NCBI GenBank assembly: GCA_018292915.2
Contig: JACVVK020000198.1
Location: forward strand, 1,061,001 to 1,125,000
DNA: 64,000 nt
Source: Batillaria attramentaria
Taxonomy: Eukaryota > Mollusca > Gastropoda > Batillariidae
Direction of reading: 5' to 3'
A program made the position numbers and the translations under genes. Below, one piece after another: positions 42,625 to 54,508 of this stretch (positions within the stretch are counted from its first letter, which is position 1; each line of letters starts with the position of its first letter). The notes beneath the pieces were generated by a model. It ran no database searches. It was given only the letters and a program-made list of their open reading frames with translations, and was not told where the DNA came from.

Positions 42625-45420
42625 CTGAAAACAACTTCCCGCCCACGCATTCTCTCCTGATGTCAAGTATTGCTCCAGCTGCCCAACTGAGACAGAAAGG
42701 ACCGAAGGGAAGACCATACAACACGACAGGCGTACCCGTTGTGTTTGGGTTATCAATTGTTTTTGAGTATTTATTTTGGAACACCGATAAAACGTTCATT
42801 ATTTTCTTTATTGTTTGTTTTGTCTTTCTACGCTTTTTATATTTTTTAAAAGAGAAATAAGACAAGAAAAAAAGGTGCAAAACTGAAATGGTTCTTTATG
42901 AACCCTCTTCGTGATTCTCTAGGGAAAAAAAACAAACAAACAAAAAAGTCCATTGTCGAGAGATAAGTCAGTCCAATTTGGGAAACTTTTTTTTCCTCTT
43001 TTTTTTTGGGGGGGGGGGGGTAAAGGGGGGGGGTGTACGAAAGAATTTGTTTTTTGCCTTAGCAAGCACACTTTTTAATATTCAAATACGACTGTATCTT
43101 GCATGCTCCCGGCATAGAAATAAATTTCGTTTTAGGAGCCCAAAACATTTGAACAAGAGCTACAGGCAGAACTATACGACAGTGACGTCACGGCACTCAA
43201 TGCCATTCCTCCTGAACATGTCCCAGCGACGCGAACACAACACGTGATCAAGCCTGTAGAGGTTTGGAGAGTCAGGATCAGGCTACTCAAGCACCGCCGC
43301 TTGGTGGCGCTGAGAGCCGTGACGCTCCAGGGCGGCCATGTTCTGACGTCAATGAGGGAGCTGTTGAGAAATAATCCACCAACGCTTTCGAATTGATGCC
43401 TTGATCCTTCGTGAAATCCTCTGCTGGCATGCGCGGAAAAGAAGTGATTTTTAGGGATTGTAAAAGTTTGGGAGGCTAAGAGCGGTAAGGCGGTATAGCG
43501 ACTGTCTACAAAAGAATTTCCCGAGAAGAAGCTGTGTGAACTTTTTACCATCGTTTGAAAGAGAAAAAACTGCTTTGAACCCTACGGGTTGGGATTACTG
43601 GCTGATGGCGAAGGCTGAGGTATCTTTTGAAACCCACTCCATTGCAGCTGTCCTGGAGAAAATCCCGTTGAAATGGATTGGACTTCATTTTTTTTTTTAA
43701 ACTAAGGTGATTTTGTATTTTGTTTTTGCGAAAACAAACAATTATTGTCCTTCCAGTTTTTCATTCTGAGGAGAGTGATCGGGCGGTGGGTTTTAAAAGC
43801 TGTTCGTGTCCACCGATGGGTTTGTTGTTTTCCCCGTTAAGAATGCAAACTAAATATCGTCCTTCCTCTATTTGTATTGATAAGGGCAATAATTACCACC
43901 CAGGCGAGAGTGATTCTCCAGATTACATCTCAGCTTCCCCACTTTAGAAAATGGAATGATCGAAGGGATCCCTCGGGCAAGTTTATCCATTTACTGCAAT
44001 GATTTTCGAGGTTGTCTGCATTAAATTTCGATTTCATTTCCTTTCGGGGAAAACATCTTTACAAAACGCTGATCTAAGCCCCGGAAATTATGCAAAAAAA
44101 TGGCAACATTTCCTATGCGATTATTCATCGAACGGTTGGCGGCCGAGGGGTGTTTTCACAATGTGACGCACTCCCACGGCCCGCCTTACTGTGTCTGTCT
44201 TGTGTGTGATTTGATTGTTGGCAAATTTGACGAGACGTTCTCGCACGACCACGGGGGTTAAGCGAAATGGGCGAGCGTTTTTCCCGGTGCCCTGCCGCTT
44301 TTAAAGTTTTGACGACCATTACGGTCAGCTTAAGCCGTTGTATCGAAATATAAGCACGTATACATAGCTTTAGATTGTAGTAATATATCAGTACAAGACG
44401 TTTTCTGGTTGATGAACATTCATATTCCTTCTAACTGACAACCGGAAATCCAGTAGCGTTTTTCCGGTGCGTTAAAGTTTTGAATTCGTGAGGCGGCCGT
44501 TGAAAACACGCGGTGCCACGCCGTGAAAAAAAATCAAACAAACAAACAAAAACAAAAAAACCCACCCCCGCCATATGAGGGTGCTATGACGTGGAAGCGA
44601 CAGAGCACTGAAAAACCGCCCGACCTTTTTCTTTAACCCACGCAACAACATGTCATTGATTTATGGCACCTCTCTGCCTCTTCCCTATCTCCACATGGAT
44701 GCAAAATCAAGACCCCCCCCCCCCCCCACACACACACACACACACATCCTCTATCACCCCCCCCCCCCCCCCCGCCGATTGAAGGAAACGGAAAATGACA
44801 TTGACTGTGATTTACGCTTGCACGACCAACCCTTTAGGGAGAAAATCACGGTAACCGATCGTCTCTTCTTGCGGTCCCTAAGGAACCGTACTTTTTTTTT
44901 TATAACTTCTTTAAAGAGGACCAGGGAGATTTGGGGAACACGTCCATTCACACAGATGCTCCCCTGGGGGAGGGTACGTGGAAAGAATTGGAAGGATGGT
45001 GTAAACTGTAGGCAGGCTACGGTGCTGCTGGCGTGAGACGGAAATTGAATGATTGTGCCCATGCGGAAGAGTGCGTAAATGCATGTAACACTTACGTCAT
45101 TCGGTGACATGGCTTTAGAGGAGATTATCATGACGTAGGAGCGAGAAAGAAAGAAAAAATATGTGTGGCACCTTCACAAATCCGCATTTGTTTTACTACG
45201 GTAACGAGTAAAAATAAAATGTCACTAGATGTTTCTGGCAACAAGTCGTGCTGTAACTCGTTCTGGAGTCGTCTGTACTAGAAGCAGCTGTCGTCACAGA
45301 TGGAGTTTTGTTGTTGTTGTTGTGTTTGTTTGTTTGTGTTGTTGTTGTTGTTTCTTTTTTCGTTGTTGTTTGGTTGGTTGTTTTTTGTTTTTTTTGTTTT
45401 GGGGGGGAGAGGGAGGAGGA
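42625..45420. other. About 2.8 kb with no recognisable gene
   Basis: Low-complexity G runs (about 43007-43032), C runs with (CA)n at 44714-44775, and GT-rich DNA at 45308-45400. Frames of up to about 139 codons show no domain. This is the longest transposon-poor stretch of the window. Confidence 0.5.
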
Positions 45421-45536
45421 GGGGAGGGGGGTCGGGAGTTTAACGTCCATTTCCACCATGTACGGGTGATATCAAAGACGGGGCAAAGAGAAAAAGGCCA
45501 GCACAATATATTTGGCCACAACCGGGATTCGACCGC
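45421..45536 (-). mobile_element. S1 SINE, head missing
   Basis: Tail, body and CCGGGATTCGAC present; truncated before the A box. Confidence 0.8.
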
Positions 45537-45574
45537 GTTGTCATTAATTTTGATGAAGCATCTTGGTTTTGATC

Positions 45575-45612
45575 AGCCGCGAATTGGTCTTTGTGGCTTG
45601 CGCGGCTTTAAA
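45575..45612. repeat. Short dispersed repeat AGCCGCG...CGCGGC, copy 2
   Basis: Matches 5926-5962. Confidence 0.5.
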
Positions 45613-45619
45613 CCCTAAA

Positions 45620-46320
45620 AACTCAGTCACTCTTGGTTTTGAGAATCCGACAACTCACTGACAGCTGGGTGACTGACGTGCACAAGCCAGTGAACGACGA
45701 CAACGCGGGCCGAACCAGCTCTTCAGCCAACACTGTTTTTGTCACCGCTTCTGCAAGCCAAACCTCTCTTCCCGACTCCCTTCTGCCCGGGCCTCAACAC
45801 GGCCTTGTCCTTATACACACTCAGCCACAAGACCATATATCTTTCCCGTCCCGAGCCTCCGAGAATCCCTGTAATGGAGAACTAGATAGGAAGGACAGCC
45901 TTGATCAAAGCTTGGGACCTCCGCCACGAGGGAATGTCTTCGTGATTAAGTGCAAACACTAGGGGATAGACAGGGCGCAGTCCGGGAGAGGCCGGGTGAA
46001 ATAACCGACCCCGCTTGTTCGGATCCGATCAGGGTCTGAAGTACATCCGCCTGGGGAATCGATCCGAGATGCTGTTCCTCTGCGTGGCTCTGCGATAGTT
46101 TTCCGGAAACTTCAATCTTTAAAGGAAGTGGGGGTGGGGGGGGGGGAGGGTATAGCTACGTACTATACTGGGCCTGAAGACGTATCGAGGGCGATTGAGT
46201 CTCAGAATCCAGTGACCTCAATTTTAGTTTATCTTGGATTGGCAGGGGATGGTGGTGAATCTGCTGGATGCGGCCATCACCAAAGCTGCGCACCAGTTGA
46301 AGGTAAATTGAAATGGTCTA
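45620..46320. other. No recognisable gene
   Basis: A 109-codon frame at 45633-45962 has no recognisable domain. A G run lies at 46130-46148. Confidence 0.4.
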
Positions 46321-46322
46321 AA

Positions 46323-46325
<3 letters not shown>

Positions 46326-46400
<75 letters not shown>
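46326..46400. repeat. (GT)n microsatellite
   Basis: About 75 bp of GT repeat. Confidence 0.95.
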
Positions 46401-46752
46401 CCTGAGATCTGAATGAGAGTGGGTGCTGGGCCGGGTATTGTGAGTAAGAGCTGGAATTATTAACAGGTAGCCCACAGGCCCGCAGCCACGCCCTCTGATC
46501 CTCCATGGCAACCCGTCTGATCTCTTTCTGCCGTGCAATTGTACAACATCATAAGTCCCTGACGTCATTCGACTGGGGTGATTTCAAGGTAAAGGACATT
46601 GGTCTTTTTTTCCACAAAATGGATGTACTGTTTTGCCATTACACGGCACCTTTGTCAAGCAAATCGAGGGGTCCCTGCTATCTATACAGATAGCAAGAAG
46701 GGAGATAGGACATTTTGGCAGGGAACCCTCGAATGCCCCGACAGACAATCCC

Positions 46753-46933
46753 CACTCGTGGGAGCCGGGGTAGTCGAATGGTAGAGCGTTGGACTTCTAA
46801 TGCCCGGATCGTGAGTTGGCTGGGGCCAAATATTTGTGCTGGCTTTTTCGTCGTTGCCCCGTCTTTGATATCACCCTATGTGGTGGAAAAGGACGTAAAA
46901 CCCCCACCCACCCACCCATCCACCTCACTCGTG
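46753..46933 (+). mobile_element. S1 SINE with 8-bp TSD and deleted B box
   Basis: CACTCGTG flanks 46761-46925. The sequence passes from GTGAGTT straight to GGCTGGGGCC, removing about 8 bp that should hold the core of the B box. The copy is otherwise close to the reference. Confidence 0.88.
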
Positions 46934-47057
46934 TGATTTGTCTGTCGGAGTGGTGGCGCACTGTGATTGGCTGCACTAAGTTGTCAATCAGAATCTGGCT
47001 ACATGTTACAGGGAAGCAACACTCTCGGTGTGTATGCAGAGCGGAGAGCCAAGAAAA

Positions 47058-47180
47058 CGGGAATGATAGAGCGATGGACAGTCAATGCATGGGTCGTGAG
47101 TTCGAATCTCGAAGAGTTCGTGCTATATTCTTCTTCGTCTTTGTGTGGTGGAAAAAAAAGTACGTTAACCTCCAAACAGC
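47058..47180 (+). mobile_element. S1-like SINE, diverged
   Basis: GATAGAGCG, GTCGTGAGTTCGAATC and GTGGTGGAAAA..GTACGTTAA are recognisable. The body is largely lost. Confidence 0.65.
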
Positions 47181-47284
47181 CACTCTGTTTCGAGTACCCT
47201 GAGAAAAGTTTGGAAGTTTATAGACTGTAGCCAGACACACATCGTTTCCAATCATTGAATTGAACTAAAAGGGATTTGTCTGCA

Positions 47285-47288
<4 letters not shown>

Positions 47289-47338
<50 letters not shown>

Positions 47339-47340
47339 GC
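47289..47340. repeat. (CT)n microsatellite
   Basis: Long CT run joined to the truncated head of the next S1 copy. Confidence 0.95.
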
Positions 47341-47470
47341 GCGGTCGGTCGTAAGTTAGTATCCAGACTGGGGCCAAATATTTGTGCTGACTTTTTTCAT
47401 CGTTGCCCCGTCTTTGATATCACCCGTATGTGCTTGAAAAGGCCGTTAAACCCATAAACACCCACCCACC
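47341..47470 (+). mobile_element. S1 SINE lacking most of its head, between (CT)n tracts
   Basis: Body and tail are intact. (CT)n lies both before (47289-47340) and after (47471-47491), so this SINE too seems to sit inside a microsatellite. Confidence 0.85.
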
Positions 47471-48040
47471 CTCTCTCTCTCTCTCTCTCTGTCTCTGTAG
47501 ACCTGTCTGTCTCTCTCATGAAAATTCTTCCGTTGTACACCTCCGTTGTAAAATGAAGTTTGTTCTCTCTCTCTCTCTCTCTCTCAAAAGGATTTGAGTT
47601 TGATTCCGACACCACACTAACCACCCCGAGAAGCCCATTTCATCTATGGACATGGATGCCGATGCCACAGTACCCCGGCCGATGTCTGACATTTGGAGAG
47701 TACACTCGAAAACCCGATAGCAGCATGTGGCCCTCTTGTGGAGAGTTCTCACGCCCACAAAACACAAAGTTTCGCCAACGCTGAGGAGACACGCGTTTTG
47801 TGAGCTCTTCTGTCGTCAACACGCGGTGGAAATGTCAGCAAACTCACTCGTATCAATGCAGAGTTCACGTCCCAGAACAGCTTGAAGTAGATGCTGAATC
47901 TTCTGGCTGTATTCGTATATTTCTCTGAGATTTGCTTGAGTGACATGAAATGAAAGCACCCATATCCAGTGTCAGATGTAATGTTTAGTTGTTGTTGTTG
48001 TTTTCTGAAGCACTCTTCATTTTCTCTCTTTTCCAATTTC

Positions 48041-48111
48041 ATCGTTGCCCCGTCTTTGGTATCACCCGTATGTAGTGGAAAAGGGCGTTAAACCCACCTA
48101 CCCGCCCACCC
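48041..48111 (+). mobile_element. 5'-truncated S1 SINE
   Basis: Starts at ATCGTTGCCCCGTCTTTGG and runs to the ACCC-type tail. Confidence 0.75.
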
Positions 48112-48404
48112 CCTCCTTTCCAAAATTCGTCCGTATTTTAATAAACGATATAGAATTACTAAACCGTGTTGTTAAGTACAGTGACTGTCACGGGAAAACA
48201 ACATACTAACCAAAACAAAAAAACTAAAAACAACCAAAAACAAGAACAACAACAACAAATTAACGCTTTTTCTTCCGTCTATGCCACCACCACCAAATAA
48301 GCACCCACACTGTATTGTGAAGAAGTAGCATTTTGAAAAATAAACAGACTTGGGTCAGATGACTTTTGTAATACTGCCGTGTCATATTCAGGTCATGGTT
48401 GTCG

Positions 48405-48753
48405 CAATGCCAGTCATGTCACTGATTCCCCCCCCCCCCTTTATCGTCACCACGATACAGACAAACACGCTGAAAGGTCTGAAATCTCAACAAAAAGCCA
48501 CAAACAGTACCTTAAAAAAAATCGATTGTACAAAATGCACAGTCAGCTCTGCCACAGTTACAGAGTTTTTCAGTGTCAATGCCAGTCATGTCACTGATTT
48601 CCCCCCCTTTATCGTCACAACGATACAGACAAACACGCTGAAAGGTCTGCAATCTCAACAAAAAGCCACAAACAGTGTGTTTAAAAAAAATTCGATTGTC
48701 GATTGTACAAAATGCACGGTCAGCTCTGTCACAGTTACAGAGTTCTTCAGTGT
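48405..48753. repeat. Two tandem units of 172-177 bp
   Basis: CAATGCCAGTCATGTCACTG starts at 48405 and 48577. Each unit carries a C run, CGATACAGACAAACACGCTG, the AGGTCTG terminal motif of the TTAA family and TTACAGAGTT. Confidence 0.9.
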
Positions 48754-49211
48754 CCCTGAAAGCCAAAGGGAAGTGATTTCACAGCTCAGTTTGCGTTTTG
48801 ACATTGAGCGAGAAAGGTCGCAGTGGCTAATCTTCTCGTGCAGCACACAACACCCGCTAGACGCTGTAGGGATGTGTCTCGCTCACTGACCAAAACCACA
48901 CTCAAGTCACCGCGAACTAACGCTCTGGTTTTATAAGGGTCTCCAAAGCGCTGAAATCTCTGCAACTTTGACAGAGTTGCTTGCATTATGCACATTCGCA
49001 TGGGGTGGGTGTTTGGGAGTTTAACGTCCTTTTCCGCCACATATGGGTGATACCAAAGACGGGGCAACGAGAAAAAGGCCAGCACAAATATCTGGCCCCA
49101 GTCGGCATGCACATTCGCAGGAATTGCAGTTTTAAAAAAAGAAGGAGAGAAAAAAAGAAAAAAAAACCACCACAATGTTTGCGACTTTTTGTTCAGATTG
49201 CAGACATTTAA
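48639..49211. mobile_element. TTAA-bounded element, copy 3
   Basis: Left end AGGTCTGCAATCTCAACAAA (48643 on) pairs with the right end TTTGTTCAGATTGCAGACAT ending in TTAA (49208-49211). The left TTAA has mutated to TGAA. It contains a truncated S1 SINE (49001-49106). Confidence 0.6.
48988..49119 (-). mobile_element. 5'-truncated S1 SINE with perfect 13-bp TSD
   Basis: ATGCACATTCGCA at 48988-49000 and 49107-49119 brackets only tail plus body (49001-49106). The head was lost at insertion. Confidence 0.9.
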
Positions 49212-49214
49212 TCC

Positions 49215-49892
49215 GATCAGCTTTTGCACTTTCCAAAACGCAACCTTTTCACCGATCATGATCATTATCGTGTGACAGCTTCCGCAAAATCGATTTTGAA
49301 ACATATTACGGACTCTGGCATTCAGGTCCGTCCAGCTGCATCCCTTGCAATCAGCCACGAGCCTCCGCTCTTGTGGAAACCGGTTCTCTTTAAATGATAA
49401 TAGTGCGGCTGTTTTTAAGAGCCCTGTAATTGTTGCTCGTTTATTATTGAACTTCCGTAAAGGGCAGCTCTGCCACTAAGGCCGTGTGCTAATTTTCTTA
49501 AGACAAATGTTCTCATTAGTGGATTTCGGGATCCAAGGTGGACCTTTCTGGTGTGGTGATATGAATAAATGATCTCTGTTTGAGACGCCTGGTTGCTTAG
49601 TAGGTTTTGAAAGGGCAGACAAATTCATCAATATCTTCCGTGACCATATGCGTGTGTTTAGCGTGCGACAGGCACGCACGAAGCGCACACTACCATCATT
49701 TGGTAAAAGATGAAAGCGCGATAGATTTGATAAGCATTTGCGTCCTTTTACAATTTGGAAAACTTAGTGCGGTGGGCAAGTTGTGCTCCTTTTCAAATTC
49801 AAATGCATCTTATCCCGAAAACGGACATTCTGGTATAGTGGACATAACAAACAAACAGACAATACATGCAGCATAAAATGAAAGATTGAGAT
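49215..49892. other. No recognisable feature
   Basis: Unique-looking DNA up to the trinucleotide array. Confidence 0.4.
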
Positions 49893-49934
49893 AGTAGTAG
49901 TAGTAGTAGTAGGAGGAGGAGGAGGAGGAGGAGG

Positions 49935-49972
<38 letters not shown>

Positions 49973-49988
49973 GAGGAGGAGGAGGAGG

Positions 49989-50020
<32 letters not shown>

Positions 50021-50319
50021 CAGCAGTAGTATTAGTAGTAGTAGTAGTAGGAGGAGGAGGAGGAGCAGCAGCAGCAGCAGCAGTAGTAGTAGCAGTAGTA
50101 GTAGTAGTAGTAGTAGTAGGAGGAGGAGGAGGAGCAGCAGCAGCAGCAGTAGTAGTAGCAGTAGTAGTATTAGTAGTAGTAGTAGGAGGAGGTGGAGGAG
50201 CAGCAGCAGCAGTAGCAGTAGCAGCAGCAGTAGTAGTAGTAGTAGGAGGAGGAGGAGCAGCAGTAGTAGTAGGAGGAGGAGGAGGAGCAGCAGCAGTAGT
50301 AATAGGAGGAGGAGGAGGA

Positions 50320-50359
<40 letters not shown>

Positions 50360-50395
50360 CAGGTAGCAGTAGTAGTAGTAGTCGTAGTAGTAACC
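49893..50395. repeat. Compound trinucleotide array (GTA/GGA/GCA)n
   Basis: About 500 bp made almost wholly of AGT, AGG and AGC triplets. The blocks keep recurring in the order AGT, AGG, AGC, about eight cycles. The 212-codon minus-strand frame rich in T, A and P is a by-product of the array. Confidence 0.95.
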
Positions 50396-51463
50396 TAGTC
50401 ATCTGAGGCAGAGTCTGAAGAGGAAGACGCCATCACTCGTATCTGTGGGAAATAATTACGGCAGCCTCCGATTCACAGTAGACGTGGCTGCACAAATTTA
50501 GATGTTAATAACCACTTGTCGTCGCACTGTTTAAAGGGGTTTTTCGGGCGCACTTCGTGCTGTCTGCAAGCTTGACAGAAACACATTGAAATACCACTTC
50601 ACTCAACGGAATCGGCGCCTGGCCGCCAGCACCACAGGCAACGATCTAATTTGCTTCTGTGTGCCCACAGACGACAGATCCGTTAAACTCAAGTTTGAGT
50701 TTCAATTATGGCTTGTATGCGCATGCTGGCCGTAAGAAGCTTCAAAAGCGTCTGGGCATGCCGGTGGGCCCCGGCAGTAAATTCATACTGCCGTGTTTCA
50801 CTTTGTGTTCACACTGGCCGGGAGTTTCTCACAGTGTCTCTAAAATACGGAGGTATTCACCAAGAGGGGGGGGGGGGGGGGGGGGGGGAACCAGCGTCAG
50901 CATGGCATCCTGTAATTCAACACTACACCTCGGCACATTTTTGGACCTGTCACGTGATGAGAGCTGATCAAATTTGCAAAGCGAAAAATGGAAAGATTTT
51001 TATGAGTCTTTCCAGATCAGACACTAAAGCCACCCTTTTCTTGGCATCCCGTAACAATTTCTGACGGAAAGGCTTCAAAAATAGTACAAAATTAGGGTTT
51101 TTTTTTTAACCCATTATGCTGACGCCATCTAACCCAATGTATGGAAATATTATGTCATCTAGCTGCAGGCTTCTTTTTGGATGTAAATGTTCTTGCAGAT
51201 TCCATTAACATTCATCGCCATGTCTTCAGATCTGGACTTCGAGCGATGGAAGTCGATAAGGCTTTTAAAAAAAACACAAAAACCCGGACTTCCGATTTTT
51301 TAGAGCGATCCCATGATTATATCTCCAGCCTACAACCTCACGCGGAGTTCACGCTAAAAGCTGGTAATTCAGAACCAAAGATTTTACGTTCACAATTGTT
51401 TGCACATTCATGTAACGTTTAATGACAAAAGCGCTGACAACGTAACTCCCATTCCCACGTTGC
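50396..51463. other. No recognisable gene
   Basis: Contains a G run (50867-50888) and an AACCCATTATGCTGACGCCA word (about 51111) resembling the R4 terminus. Nothing coding is recognised. Confidence 0.4.
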
Positions 51464-51471
51464 CAGGGGAA

Positions 51472-51600
51472 CCGGGATAGCCGAATAGTAGATCTTTGGG
51501 CTGTTAATGCTCGGGTCATGGGTTCGAATCCCGGCTGGGAGCTAAACATTTGCGCTGGCTTTTTTCTCCTTTTTCCGTTTTTGGTATCATCATCATCATT
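51472..51600 (+). mobile_element. S1-related SINE with ATC-type end
   Basis: Head with AGCCGAATAGTAGATC and GGTTCGAATCCCGGCTGG, a short S1-like body, then (ATC)n in place of the usual tail. Confidence 0.65.
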
Positions 51601-51639
51601 ACCGTCATCCTCCTCCTCCTCCTCATCATCTCACTAATG

Positions 51640-51780
51640 CAGGCGTTTTATCCCAAATATTTGGCTCAAAGCGCCGCGAGCTAAACCCAACATGCACGCT
51701 CACGTGAATCACACACATTCTCTAACACACTAGAGCTGAACACATTACAATCACGTGGTGTGAATGGCCAGCTCAGCAAT
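51640..51780 (-). mobile_element. R3 element, copy 3
   Basis: Reverse complement of the R3 words (CCAAATATTTGG, GCTAAACCCAACATGCACGC, ATTCTCTAACAC). (ATC) and (CTC) repeats follow its 3' end. Confidence 0.6.
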
Positions 51781-51902
51781 TTTAGTTTTGGAATTTAATA
51801 ATTGCATTTATTTTCAAATTTTGCGGGCTGAACATTTCCAAAGCAGAGGGGGGAAGAAGCCGGAGTACCCGGAGAGAACCCCCGACGATCGGCTCGAATG
51901 AA

Positions 51903-52038
51903 CGGTGCCACATACGAGAAAGAAAAAAATCTTCCGCCAGTGTGGGACTCGAACCTGATCTCTCGCATTGGCCCCAGCCGGGAATCGAGCACCGAAAGTC
52001 CGAGGCTCTGTGCCATTCGGCTATCCCGGCTCCCCATG
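51903..52038 (-). mobile_element. Composite tRNA-like SINE
   Basis: An S1-type head (minus sense) preceded by a second B-box-like word (GACTCGAACC, about 51946). The AAGCCGGAGTACCCGGAG block shared with about 10178 lies just left (51855-51885). Possibly one SINE inserted in another. Confidence 0.5.
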
Positions 52039-52039
52039 G

Positions 52040-52497
52040 AAGTCAGGTCAGCGACCGTGCTGAATACTGTTCTCAAAGGAAGGGCAATTCTTTTCCCTCT
52101 GATTAATTTCTGTGACCGCCTTTGTGGTCGTTCGTCAGCCGCCAAAACCATTCCCAATCAAGCCACACTTTCTTTATCGCCAACGAAATGACATCAGTGG
52201 TTTGTCTCGGCACCTTATTTGCGCATGTACACATGCCAACTTTAAACTGATTGGCGGAACACGCACCCACAGCGGCAGATTCTTGGGTTCAACCGACGGT
52301 CACGGAATTTTTCACAGCTATGACCGTGGTGACGCTTGCTTATCGGATGACAGCTGACGTCACAGATCGTGCATCACTTCCTGTTTCAGATTATTTGTCT
52401 CCCCTTCACGTGTGGGGTGACTTTTTTTTTTTTTTTTTTTTCTTCGCGATAATTATCTATGCGCTGGTGTGGGGAGCTGGTTCAGCTAACACCGCCG
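52040..52497. other. No recognisable feature
   Basis: Flank of the Harbinger element; poly-T at 52423-52441. Confidence 0.4.
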
Positions 52498-52518
52498 GGC
52501 CGTTCTACACGTGGCAAG
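52498..52518. repeat. Harbinger left terminal inverted repeat
   Basis: 14 bases perfectly complementary to 58243-58256. The next 7 bases pair at 5 positions. Confidence 0.85.
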
Positions 52519-52747
52519 TTTGCAAGGCAAAAGCGGGTTTGCGGCCCCCTGCAAGTCGACGGCAAATGTACAAGCAAGATGTACAGTCTTGCAGCCTACG
52601 GCTTGCCGCTGCAAGTTTCGGATAGAACGGGTTTCTATTTTCTCGGCTTGCGCCTCGCAAGTGCGCGCGAGGCACCCTGGGAGCCCCGCCAGGACGGCCA
52701 ATCGCACGCCGCGTAGTGGTCACGCGGCCAAATCAAAAGAAAAGAAA

Positions 52748-54475
52748 ATGGCGTCAAAGACAACACTGACCGATTGTCAGCTGTATGCTTTTATTGAGCT
52801 GTACAGACAACACGAATGCATTTGGAACGTACAAGATCCGAAGTACCATGACAGAAATGTAGCCCGAGAGGCGTACATAGACATCGCAAGGGCGATGAAC
52901 ATGACAGGTGAGTACCGATTGAATGTCAATCGATACGAGTGCAGTCGAACATCGTAGATTCGTACTGGCATACATGCATGATTGTATTCTTTTTTACAAG
53001 TATGGCTAGGATGCTATGTGAAAAGGGTATTCATTCGCATTGGATTGTTTACCAGCAGCCTTTACTATAGATGATCTGTAAAAGTAATTTTTGTGCATGA
53101 GTGTATTGTGTTCAAAAGTACCAGTCTTGGAATTTTGGTTCGCCTGCACACAAAGGGGGAGGGGGGAATGTTGGTGTGGAGGTGTTGATTTCGGTTGAAT
53201 CCTGCGATTTGAGTCACATGAAAAATCCTTTTCTTCAAGATAAATCATTTTTGAGTTTAGTCTTTTCTATTTTTCTGCAGAGGATGAGGTCAAGAAAAAG
53301 GTGAGAAGCCTGAGGACTCAGTATGTACAGAAACTGAACCAATACACCTCTCAGATCAAGAGCGGTGCTGCAGCTGATGATGTTCAGCTGCCAACATGGA
53401 AGTTTTTTCAGCCCTTGCACTTCCTGAAGCCTTTTGTCATCCTCAAAAACGGCCGGGACAACCTGGTAAGTTTTATTTTATTCTGTTATGCTGCTCAGAC
53501 TATTTTGGTGGTGTTGACAGAACAGTTTCACTTTCAGTAGAGACAGGGATGTTGTGGGGACATTGCAGAATTGTATTTTTTGTTTTTGTTCCTCAGTTTT
53601 TCTTGTTGGTGTTTGGACAACCATGAAATCTGACTGACAGGGTTCTCACGTAAACAACATTAAATGGCAGCTGTCAGTGTGTCAGATGTCTTTACACACA
53701 CACACGCACACACACACAAACACTTACGAGCGAGTAGAATGAGTGACAAGTGTATTGAAAACGTGAATTCCACAGAGAAGCAAAATCAGATCACATACAG
53801 AGGGGAATGTACTGATTATATGCACTACTGGCAGAGATGTTCCTGGCACAAATCGAAGAGTGTAATTCGCTCCAAAAAACTTATCCATATATCAAACTAT
53901 TCCAGATAGGCATAGCATTCTCCCCCTACACACACACAGAGGGGAACGCGTAGTGATGGTATGCGCCAAGTGCAAGCTTGGAGGGATATATATATATACA
54001 CACACATCTGGTTTCCTTTTCAGTCTTTCAAATGAAAGGTGTAGCCCTGTATATGTATAAATACACTGAAAATTCCATGAAATGTGATTGAACTTGATCA
54101 TGGAGAGTAGGGGAAAGAGGCTTAGGCAAAAAAAAAAATATATATATATTGTTGTTTCTGGTAACCCGACCAACCCTACTTTTGCCCCCCAACCCTAAAA
54201 AATTTTTTGGGCTGCTGGAAAAAAAAAAAAAGACAAGCATGACCAGTTTTGGTTTTCATGCACCTGTCGTTAGGGAAGTCGTGCGCCATAGCGGACCCAA
54301 GATCAGAACGAAACATGGTAAGATAGTGTGTTTTAATATTAAATACAGTTTCACAGAGCATTATTTCTTAGTAATACCCTGTTTCTTCTTGGATATGGGG
54401 GGGGGGGGGGGGGTTAAAAAAAACAAACCACCCTACCTACCTACCCTTTTTTTTTTTTTTTGCCATGTTACCAGA

Positions 54476-54508
<33 letters not shown>

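Noticed and set aside
42625..45420. Possible host gene in the transposon-poor stretch
   Set aside because: Frames of up to 139 codons show no domain, no consistent splice sites and no codon pattern I can defend.
49764..50402. 212-codon minus-strand frame rich in T, A and P
   Set aside because: It is only the translation of the AGT/AGG/AGC triplet array; any such array stays open in several frames.
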